Source: Theocolax elegans | Taxonomy: Eukaryota; Arthropoda; Insecta; Hymenoptera; Cerocephalidae | Assembly (NCBI GenBank): GCA_026168455.1 | Contig: CM047427.1 | Span: forward strand, 60,093,249 to 60,157,248 | Reading direction: 5' to 3' | DNA: 64,000 nucleotides | Position numbers and translations under genes: made by a program | The notes under the pieces: model-generated | Told to the model about the DNA's origin: nothing | The model's input: the letters and a program-made list of their open reading frames with translations, nothing else | Databases searched by the model: none | Shown here: in pieces, positions 48,661 to 64,000 of the stretch | Numbering within the stretch: the stretch's first letter is position 1 | Layout of the letters: each line of letters opens with the position of its first letter

Positions 48661-48696
48661 TATAAAGACGCGCAAAACTTTTCACCTCGATCAGTC
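48661..48696 (+). promoter_or_regulatory. TATA/Inr core promoter of CYP4 gene 2
   Basis: TATAAAG at 48661-48667 is followed by TCAGTC at 48691-48696, an exact match to the arthropod initiator TCAGTY. The distance from the first T to the initiator A is 32. It lies 160 bases upstream of the ATG, and the same arrangement is found in genes 3 and 4. Confidence 0.7.
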
Positions 48697-48853
48697 AGAA
48701 TTCGTATCTCCTGAATGTTTCACCTTAATATGAAATTTAATTAAAAAATATAAGTTTATTTATTTATAAGATAAAGTTCGCCGCGGTATATAGTAATATT
48801 TTCAATGAACATATTGTTAAATTGGCGATAATAGATTTTAAATTCAAAGAAAT

Positions 48854-55060
<6,207 letters not shown>

Positions 55061-55866
55061 AATAGACTTTATTACTTTTTTAAACATGTGTATTATTTAT
55101 TATACCTTATTTAACATTTAAGTTTATTTAAATATATATACTTGAAAAATCAAGGTAAACCATCCTATATGAACAGGTGTTGCCTGTGTTTGCTTTAGTA
55201 GGTCTATAAGCTTTTGAAAATTTTTAATTTTAATAAATTAAAAAAAGATATAAATATATACAACTTGCAGTACATAATCTGAGGTCAAAACTATTATCTG
55301 TTTTATAAAATTTTAGCTATTTTAAATGGATTAAAACTAAAAATTAGTATTTTATATAGATAAAAACAAACCATTTTCCACAGATTTTAAAAAAAAGTCA
55401 AATTTATACCTAAAAAATAGTTTGGATTTTGTATTAGGGAGGTAAGGTGTTGAATATGTAATAGAACGCAATGTTCCTATATTAATATCAAAACAATTAA
55501 TTCATAATAATCAATAAAGAATATTTTTCGATATTATATAAATTGAAATGTACTTATACAAAATCACATAATTTTAATAGAACAAGAAAGTTGCAAGGCT
55601 TAAGTTAATTCGTCGATTAAAATTGTCTTCTATACGTGTACAAGCGTGGGATTCGATAATGTAACATTTCATTAACCTACGCGTAATTATGCTTTGTTGT
55701 TTTAATATCTATTTCTGACCGATTTTCTTCTAAATTATACGTGTTACGGGCACCGCCACGCGATTTGGGAAGTATATGGGAAGGATAGAGTGAGTGATAA
55801 GACGCGTCAAATAATCTAAGCGGGCATCGATAACTTACTTCAACCTAGTGATAACCAGTAAGAAGC
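55061..55866. other. Intergenic region between CYP4 genes 2 and 3
   Basis: AT-rich 3' flank of gene 2, then slightly GC-richer DNA towards the promoter of gene 3. No ORF, repeat or RNA gene that I can support. Confidence 0.4.
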
Positions 55867-55931
55867 TATAAACGTTGGTGGATATTACTTTCGTTTCATT
55901 TGGTCGGGCGAGAGCATCGGGTCATCAATAC
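55867..55931 (+). promoter_or_regulatory. TATA/Inr core promoter and conserved leader of CYP4 gene 3
   Basis: TATAAA at 55867-55872 and TCATTT at 55896-55901, with the initiator A 31 bases after the first T. The leader word GAGAGCATCGGGTCATCAAT (55910-55929) is almost identical to one downstream of the gene 4 promoter. Confidence 0.65.
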
Positions 55932-56036
55932 TTTTCGTTACCATGATTCGTAGTTATTAAAAACGAATATTCTGTGTTTTTTTAATTAAATTTTATATTA
56001 CTCTTCGCATCAAACAACTTCATAAAATAAGCAGTC

Positions 56037-59000
56037 ATGAATATTTTATTAATTTTGATATTTGTGGTTTCTGTAATTTATGTTATTTCTACAAGATACA
56101 GTAAAAAATTTCGAAATTTGGAGATGATACCGGGACCTAAGGCGTATCCAATTTTTGGAAACATCTTAATGTTCAATACGAATTGTAGACGTAAGTAATA
56201 TAGTGTTTTGTATTTTAATAAACGAAAAAATATAACATCTTAAATAATTAATAAACCAATACCTGGAATAAAAGCGTATATCTTTTACAAGCAAATAACC
56301 ATAGACAAACATATAGAATATAAATTTGTCATACGTTATTGGGAACGGAGCTTAGCTCTCCCTCCCCACATTTTTTTATTAAGTTTCTATTAAATATTCT
56401 AATGGGTTTATCTGTAGATTTTATATTATTGAAGTATAGATTCGCAAAATAACGCACGTGATATTTATTATTTAATTATGGTTACATTAAGAATAGAAAA
56501 AAAGGATTTAATAGCAAATTATATAGGTATTTCTATTGTAATCGCTTTTAATATATATATATAAATATCATCCATATATTTTTTGTGTTAAAATTAAAAA
56601 TATATATTAGTTTTAATTACTTAATGTAATTCAAAGATAAATATTAACATTTTATTATGATTTAAGATGAATTGTGGGAAATCATTCGTACTATTACAAG
56701 AACTTTTTACCCAATAACGAAAATTTGGTTTTTCTCCAAAGCAGTCGTAAGCGTTCGACATCCAGATGATTTAGAGGTAATAAAACTAATACAATCTGTA
56801 TCTGAATAATAATTAAAAAATTGTAACAATCGTTTCTCTACTTATCAGGTTGTATTATCAAGTCAAAAAGTCATTTCAAAAGGATATATATACGAAGACT
56901 TACAACCTTGGCTCAAAACTGGATTACTCACGAGTACAGGTATTTTGGTTTACATATATTATATTTCAATGTGATATACTGTTATAGAAGCTGAGGGGTT
57001 GATGATCAACTAAAATAATATAGTTTTTTAGTAAATACAAAATCTTAAATTTATGACATATACGCATATTACTCTCTGTAATTTTATATTATAGTTTTAC
57101 ATGAATTTTAGGAGAAAAGTGGCGTCGAAGAAGAAAAATTTTGACCCCAGCATTCCACTTCGGTATCTTAAAAAAATATTTGGATATCACAAACGTGGAA
57201 GGGGAAAAATTTGTAAATACACTGAAAACGGGAAAAAGTGAAACAATTGCGAGCCTCGTACCTTTCTGTTCAAAATATACTTTGAACATTATCTGCGGTA
57301 CGTCAAATTTCTATTTATCATTATGTTACAAAAAAGTTACGAATGTAAACTATAAAGAACATTATTTAAACTTTATTTTATTTACTATTATATTGAAAAT
57401 AATAGTAAGCATCATAACTTAAAGGTCTTTATAAATTTCTATAAAATACCACTACTGGTTTGGTCATTTTTTTAAATAAACATTTTTTAAATAAAGCGTT
57501 TTGTATAAATCTCTCTCACTAACTATTTTTATAATATAATACTTTCTTTTGCAAAAAATTGGCAAGTAATGGTTTATTCTGATTTTAGTTTATATAATAA
57601 TTTATTTACATTAAAAATGTATATTTCCTTTGACAAACAAAATATTAATAATCCTATTATATTCTTAAATAAATTATATATTTTCTTAGAGGCCTGCGAT
57701 GGTTCGGTCGGTTAGGGCGTCGGGCTCGTAATCTGTAGGTCCCAGGTTCGATTCCCGGCCCCGGCCGATTGATACAACCACCACTGGCGAATGTATTTTT
57801 AACATGTGCTCTCTTGGCAAAGATATCGTATGCTGCCTCCGTCGCTGATTAGCACCGATTTGGGAGCATAAAAAAGCGACGTTAAAATAATAATAAAAAA
57901 TATATATTTTCTTCCTCTTTTGATAGATTAAATCTGTCTATAATTAATAAGTAGGAACAAGTGTTATTCAACAATGTACACAAGCTCATATGTTAAAACC
58001 TTTGTTATTTTCTTTACATTTACATTTTCTAATTTCAGAATCTGCGATGGGAATTAATCTAGATTCTTTAGATAGTGAAACTTCAGACAATTATAAACAA
58101 GCTGTTCACGATTTCGGCAACATTATCATTTACAGGTAGATAACAATGAATATGAAGCAGTTTGTGCATGTGCAGTGTTTTCAATGTGCAATGCACATTA
58201 ATGTCTCTGCCTTTCTTGTAATATCAATAATAATTATGTAAATACTAAAATTTTGTATTAAAGATCGATCAGACCCTACGTGCAAAGATGGATGTTACCT
58301 TTCATTTACAAAATAGGAAAATTAAACAGGGAATCTCTACGAACTCTTCACGAATTCACAACTAAGGTAAGAAATAATTAAAAATATCGATATATCCGAA
58401 ACACAAAAATATTTATATTATGAATTCCAATTCGGTATCCCAATTTGCGAAACATCTTAATATATTGAACAAGAAACAAAAATTTGAAATTTTAATGTAA
58501 ATAATAATATTTAAACATTTTGCTTTATTAATTTAAGAAATGAATCTGTATATTTTCTATATTGTAGTATCATACAATTATAATATATTAGATTTGCTCT
58601 ATTTGGATTCTTTTACATTTTTAGTCATGAAATAATACAAAATATTTTGCTTTTTCTGTAGGTAATAAATAGTCGCAAGGAGTATCATATGCGAACTGCA
58701 AATAAGTATTTAACTGAGCTCTCCAATCAAGAGCAATTGAAAATTTCCGAGAAAGATGATGGAGGTAATTTGCTAATAAATTTTAAAAATACGTACAACT
58801 ATGCAATGCTTATTCTACTACGATAACTTTAATGCGATAGGACCTAAAAAAAAGTTAGTTATGCTGGACCTCTTACTGGCAGCTCAACAGAATGGTCTAA
58901 TAGACGATGAGGGAATTCAAGAAGAAGTCGATACTTTTACTTTTGAGGTGGGTAAATTTATATCAAAAATATATTTAAGCGCAAACCTTTCTCATTCTCA

Positions 59001-62000
59001 TGAATTAATAATTTGATCTATTTTGCTTCTGCAACCCTATGCAATCTCAATCGTGATATATTTCGTTTACTGGGCGATCAGTATAGATCCTTGAGATAAT
59101 TTTGTACGTATCATAAATAATAATTGAATAAAAAAGAGTTTATCGAGCCAAATAACATGAATCTGCACTTTTTAACTAAAAAATTATACCTAAAATATTG
59201 AATTAAAAATCGGAAAAAAGTCTATACGGATAGCTTAAAACACAAGGTAGGGCTTGACGTTTTGATTTTTGAAGAAAAAAAATTTTCATTTAAACATCGT
59301 AATTATATTATGGATTTAAAAATCTGGAAAAATTTGGGTATATTATTTAGAACATGCCTATGGTCCTGGCGTTCACGGTTTTGTTTAAAAATATATTCAT
59401 TTGGTTACCAAAAAAAAGTGAAATATGACCATTTTTTGAGTCGGACATCCTTTTAAATTTTTTTTATTAGAACTGATGAATATTGAAACCACAGTCCATT
59501 GCGTTACGATAGGAAATAATTCTCGCTTTTATTGACATCGCTATGATATTTTTTCGTTTCTTGTGATACATATATTTACTTCACGGTATGTAATATTCTC
59601 TGTATCCTCTGAATAGTTCAGAAATCATACTCTGAAGCATAATCTGTAAAAAATAATCTTTTTGTCCTTTCCTGATAATACCGGACAGACAAACTTTATT
59701 CTACTGTTACGTGGGGGATGTTGCTCTTGATCTTCGGGTAAGTGATCGCGGTTAATAAATAGACACGAGATTTAAAGTGTGCTTTGTTTAACTTCTAACT
59801 TGTCCTGAGGGACACGTGTGTTCGGTACAAAGGATGTTGAGTGAGTCTCCTCACTAGTCACGATGTATGTACATCTAAGATGCGCCATAGAGATGCTGTA
59901 TCAGCATGAACGTATAGTGGGAGCAAAGATGTTTCCAGGTGCTTATCATACATAATACTGACTGAGTAGTTAACACTACATTAATTGATCCTCACGAAGT
60001 TTATATTATATAATAACCAATATAGTTTTTTAATTTTTCAAACGATTTTTTTAATTTTTCTTTTGCTTATCGTATTCCGCAAGGCTAAGATTATAACTTT
60101 TATTATAAAATATTCATTTTTTTATACTTTATTTAATGTTTCGTTGGCAAATGCAAATCTAACATTCACGAGGGTATATAGTGAAAAGAGATACAAATAT
60201 TTTATCTAATAGTGATTCGATATATAAGTACACAATTTCTTGTGTATAGAGAGATAATATCATTCTAATTATTTTTATATTCTTCTTTCTTAGGGACATG
60301 ATACAACTGGAATGGCAATGACGTACTTGTTATTATTACTTGCTGAAAATCAAGAGGCACAGGTAAATAAAGCATTAAATTTTTATTTTATATTCGTAAA
60401 ATTGTAAACATTGAAAAATAAATTTCCTTAAAGTTGGTATGATTTTTTAACGCAACTTAAATATTGATTAACATGTTTTATATTAGCATTCAATAGTATA
60501 TAGTCAATCGTGGTATTGGGAATATTATATACGTTATTGTTCATTGCATTAAATATTAATTAGGAATATTTACTTTACAATTTCCTATAATAAGAATAAA
60601 AAATAAAATGTTAACAATAGTTACTCGAAAGGCATAAATTATTGGCGAAGGTGAATTAACATTCTCAATATCAATACTATGTTTTTCGCATCCGATAAAT
60701 GGTGGAAAATACAAATAATAGGGTTATACTAAAATATTGTATAATCTTTATTGGTTGGTAGTTTAATTTTGAGTAATACCAATCGAGTTAAAGCTAAAAA
60801 GGTGGGCCGTAGTAGAATTTTGAGCATAATTAAAACGGCTTAAGCCAGAAAGTGACGAATTAGCATAAAATGCTCAAAATATGATCCTAATATGATCAAA
60901 TTACAAATTTTGTCTAACCTTAAAATGCTCAATTTCTACTGGGGGAGAGGGACCAAAGTTATATGCATAGATTGTACATAAATTATGTAAACCCACTCCT
61001 GTTCATAAACTATATACACGAGCCATTTTGCATAATTTATATATAATTTATACATTTTTTCCACGCAACATGTGTTTCGAATTGGCCTTTATATATGTGG
61101 CAATAAAATATTTTAAAGTGGAAATAGGGTCAGTAATTTGATTTAATCCGTGAAATAAAATATTACAGTAAAGTTATTCAATAAATTGTTATTGTATATA
61201 TTTCCACTCACTCAGACATTAAATTATTCCCATACACTCGGTGAAAATTTTATTTGATATTAAGATATTTATTGATGAGATTTAAACAGAGTTATAATAA
61301 TGTTGACAACAACGAGTTGTAAAGAAAAATATCACATAACGAGTGTTGTTAAATTTGTCCTTGGATATCTGAGTATAACCTTGAATTTAATATTAATCAT
61401 GACTGATAAGGTCATAATTATATATATGTCTTATAAATAGGAACTCGTAGTTTCGATTATGTAAATGTAAGGAAGCGAAATTTAATATTTCGCCCACGAT
61501 CTTAGCTCTTATAGCGTGTTAAATTTAACTTTAAGTAAAACTTTTAAGGACCGAGCAAGAGCCGAAGTTGTCGAATTATTAAGTCGGAACAACGGAAAAT
61601 TAGAGATGGCGGATCTACAAGAATTAAATTACTTGGAGCGATGTATTAAAGAATCTTTACGACTGTTTCCTCCAGTGGCTACTATAATGAGGTACACCAC
61701 AGAAGATTTGCAATTAGGTATTTGTTTATTATTTTAATTTTATTGAATTATAATTGTATTGTTATCACAAGGTGAATACGTAATTTTTATTTTCAGCAAA
61801 TGGTCTAGCTCCGGCTGGTTCAAACATAATTATTCAAATATTTGACGCTCATAGGGATCCAAATTTTTGGACAGAACCTGAAAAATTTGATCCTGACAGA
61901 TTCCTTCCCGAACATACTAAAACTCGACATCCTTTCGCTTATGTACCTTTCAGTGCTGGACCTCGCAACTGTATCGGTAAGTTTTGCAGCATGCTTCGAG

Positions 62001-62263
62001 TATGTGGTTTACTTTGGCCAAGAAACATTAAATAATCCATGTAAATAATAAAAAATAATAAAAAATAATAAAAAATTCAAATTCTAATTGTTTTAGGTCA
62101 AAAATTTGCAGTGATGGAATTAAAATCTTTGACCGCACGATTGTTGTACAATTTTCGTCTGGAACCAATTGATCGTGTAAGCGACGTGAAGTTAACTATA
62201 GATATTGTAATACGCCCCATAAATCCAATTCATGTAAAATTTATAAGTATACATAGGCCGTAA
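56037..62263 (+). CDS. Cytochrome P450, CYP4 family, gene 3 of tandem array
   Basis: Twelve exons: 56037-56190, 56667-56776, 56849-56939, 57112-57297, 58039-58135, 58264-58366, 58662-58764, 58841-58947, 60294-60362, 61549-61717, 61797-61976, 62097-62263; 511 residues. Anchor MNILLILIFVVSVIYVI, then MIPGPKAYPIFGN, the CYP4 signature [13 protein letters not shown] (E317, G318), K-helix ESLR, DPDRF and haem loop [11 protein letters not shown] (C455). Exon lengths match gene 1 except exon 7 (103 bases) and small end differences. The exon 10 acceptor (TTTTAAG) is weak but is the only one that keeps the frame. Introns 4 and 8 contain a full SINE, a solo LTR and a TTAA MITE, so this gene is the one most loaded with insertions. 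Confidence 0.93.
57688..57900 (+). mobile_element. Full-length tRNA-derived SINE
   Basis: 213 bp with a tRNA-like head containing the A-box region GATGGTTCGGTCGGTTAGGG, an anticodon-arm stretch CTCGTAATCTGTAGGTC and a perfect B-box GGTTCGATTCC. A unique body and an A-rich (AAT)n tail follow. It is flanked by a perfect 13-bp duplication, TATATATTTTCTT (57675-57687 and 57901-57913), as left by LINE-driven insertion. The anticodon arm looks like elongator tRNA-Met with CAT changed to CGT. It lies in intron 4 of CYP4 gene 3. A truncated relative is at 8780-8890. Confidence 0.9.
59139..59452 (-). mobile_element. TTAA MITE, ATGTCGGAC family, copy 3 (inverted)
   Basis: Read on the minus strand it starts, after TTAA (59453-59456), with ATGTCCGACTCAAAAAATGG. 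It runs through GTCAAGCCCTACCTTGTG-like and AGCTATCCGTATAGA words to GTGCAGATTCATGTTATTTGG, matching the copy at 51265-51648 in order. The distal end is worn. It lies in intron 8 of CYP4 gene 3. Confidence 0.65.
59705..59975. mobile_element. Solo LTR (Ty3/gypsy-like size and ends)
   Basis: 271 bp beginning TGTTACGTGG and ending AGTTAACA, so it has 5-bp inverted ends TGTTA...TAACA. It is flanked by an exact 4-bp duplication, CTAC (59701-59704 and 59976-59979). The interior is clearly GC-richer than the surrounding intron, with an AATAAA-type word about 50 bases in. No gag/pol sequence is adjacent, so I read it as the product of LTR-LTR recombination. It is in intron 8 of CYP4 gene 3. Confidence 0.7.
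60811..60940. mobile_element. Short MITE-like inverted repeat
   Basis: 130 bp with ends AGTAGAATTTTGAGCAT and, inverted, AGTAGAAATTGAGCATTTTA. Non-coding, in CYP4 gene 3 intron 9. The target duplication is not resolved. Confidence 0.5.
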
Positions 62264-63498
62264 AGTATTGAATGTAGAGAACATATGAAATCAGGATTAC
62301 CTTATTATTGTGTATATATTTTATAAAATTATTAATTTGCTTATCTAATGCTAATTTTATGAACACATACTACGGTATACTATCCTTTTATCAAAAATTA
62401 ATGATATTTGATCTGAAAATTAAAAAATAATAAAAATAAACAAATTGATAACAATTAAAATGGACACCATATAAAACCAAAGCATATGACATTGTCACTG
62501 GAAGGTATATTCTGTATAATATCTTTTAACGTACTATTAACTCTAAGTAATTATTATTGATACGGAATTCCCGAATCGCACAATTGCATCCACGAGTCAA
62601 GATAAAAAAATAATTGTCAGTATATAATCGTTATCTAACAGTTTCTGCAGCATCATTTCAAGTAACACAAATTTAATTTTTTTTCAAAAGCGATTACTTC
62701 GTCCACGTGTTTTAACGCGTGTAGGAATCAATTTTTTATGACGATGAATAATAAAATTATAGTATAGCAAATTTGTAACAGAAGACAAATGTATTGGATA
62801 CAACGTTATTTTTCACGAATTATTTATTCCTATTTTATTTTTACCTGCTAAATTTTATAATGAAAATATTAGGCAGAAATATTTATAAAACTTAACTATT
62901 TTAAATTCATCTATTAAACATAAAATTAACGAAAGACATTCTCTTAAATCCACTTAATCGAGTATAAACGCAATTGATTAAATTGAGTATAAAAATGCAG
63001 TATTATAAACAAAGTTAGTCGATTTCGCCATCATATAACTGTAAGTTCGTAAACACATAATTTTTTGTTCTATTTCTAAATCAGCATCTATATATCGCCG
63101 AATTATTAAATATTAAATTGAATACTAAAATAAAAAATGGTTTTATTTAAAAATGATTATCTGAATCGATAGCCTATGTTTTATTGTAGAATTAATAAAA
63201 CCCAATATATGTTTTATATGTATAAGAACGTACAAAAAATTAATTAATTCCGTGTGAAACATTACGAAAACTAAAGAGTCATCTAAAATAACACAAAGAA
63301 TTTGCTGTTTGAGATAATACTTATATCAGCTGCACGAGTGTATAATAATTAATATTAGTGCTTTTACGCGGGTTTATTGATGAAGCTTTTCATTACTTTG
63401 CGTGGACCATTACGTTCCGGTTTAAAAAAACTGTTTCTCTCTGGATTGTTCTGAACCATACGATAACTCAACCTTAGAAGATAACTACAGAATCGTGT
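62264..63498. other. Intergenic region between CYP4 genes 3 and 4
   Basis: AT-rich, and presumably includes the 3'UTR of gene 3. No ORF or repeat that I can support. Confidence 0.4.
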
Positions 63499-63561
63499 TA
63501 TAAGCGCCGACCTATGCGGCTTTCGCTTCATTCAGGCGGAGAGCATCGAGTCATCGATACT
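63499..63561 (+). promoter_or_regulatory. TATA/Inr core promoter and conserved leader of CYP4 gene 4
   Basis: TATAAG at 63499-63504 and TCATTC at 63528-63533, with the same 31-base spacing from first T to initiator A as in gene 3. GAGAGCATCGAGTCATCGAT follows at 63539-63558. Confidence 0.65.
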
Positions 63562-63695
63562 AACTCCGAAATTTCGTTAAAATAAATTCGCATTCTTTAG
63601 TAGACGTGAAAACGCGATTATAAAAATGTCGTTTTGAATAAAATCAGTATTTTATTTATCTATTAACTAACCATTTTTTACGAGTAAGAACAATC

Positions 63696-63849
63696 ATGAT
63701 TATTTTGTTGGTGTTGCTTTTTGTGATCCCAGTGATTTATAGTATTATTACTAGATACAGTAGGAAAACACAAATTTTGTTGAAGATACCAGGGCCGTAT
63801 CCATTACCAATTTTTGGAAACCTGTTTATGTTTAATACGAATTGTCTAC
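63696..63849 (+). CDS. Cytochrome P450, CYP4 family, gene 4 of tandem array (exon 1 only)
   Basis: First exon of a fourth array member, running out of the window after its donor (C/GTGAGT). It is 154 bases, exactly the length of exon 1 in genes 1 and 3, and ends in the same phase. It encodes the membrane anchor MIILLVLLFVIPVIYSII, a basic stretch and the proline-rich hinge KIPGPYPLPIFGN. It is most like gene 3 in both leader and protein (RYSRK, FGNLFMFNTNC). Exons 2-12 lie beyond 64000, so integrity cannot be judged. Confidence 0.9.
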
Positions 63850-64000
63850 GTGAGTATTATCATTTTGTGTGACTTACTTATACAAGTGCCATCGTTAATA
63901 TTTCAGTTCAACATTATTAACTATTATTATAAAAATTACTTTTCACAGTTGTGTACAATTACTATATTATTTTTAAACATTTATTTTTTAACATTAATTA

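Overview
This is an AT-rich, intron-rich nuclear segment from an arthropod, most likely an insect. Hymenoptera is possible but not proven from the sequence. The evidence is canonical GT-AG introns, many short non-autonomous DNA transposons, insect TATA/Inr core promoters and a tandem CYP4 cytochrome P450 array. I re-joined the exons by hand, and every multi-exon model below keeps one open frame whose total coding length divides by three.

Layout. 1-4.9 kb: AT-rich with no supported gene. 4.9-8.0 kb (-): ATG101, with its coding sequence in one exon and a probable upstream 5'UTR exon. 8-15.5 kb: transposon-rich, with inverted-repeat elements and a decayed gene split by one of them. 15.6-19.6 kb (+): a divergent calcineurin A paralogue. 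23.4-27.5 kb (+): KIF23/MKLP1/Pavarotti kinesin. 28.9-30.1 kb (-): a Rab GTPase. 33.0-41.8 kb (-): a seven-exon galactose-mutarotase-like gene. Its large fifth intron holds, on the opposite strand, Snapin and the N6AMT1/HemK2 methyltransferase only 39 bp apart. 42.2 kb to the end (+): four tandem CYP4 genes, three complete (508, 509 and 511 codons, 12 exons each with the same intron positions) and the first exon of a fourth.

The conserved genes are housekeeping: autophagy initiation (ATG101), cytokinesis (KIF23), membrane traffic (Rab, Snapin/BLOC-1/BORC) and translation-factor methylation (N6AMT1). The CYP4 array is a lineage-expandable detoxification/lipid-hydroxylase cluster.

The most unusual items are: (1) a calcineurin A paralogue with an intact phosphatase core, an eroded calmodulin-binding segment and no visible autoinhibitory domain; (2) a mutarotase-like protein lacking two catalytic residues (His to Gly, Glu to Gln), so a likely pseudoenzyme; (3) a probable dicistronic Snapin-N6AMT1 locus nested in that gene; (4) a CAAGG-ended inverted-repeat transposon family with exact TNA target duplications, one copy of which splits an ORF that rejoins in frame when it is removed; (5) two TTAA-flanked MITE families, a tRNA-derived SINE with a perfect 13-bp duplication, and a 271-bp solo LTR. 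I found no prokaryote-type system, CRISPR array or toxin gene.
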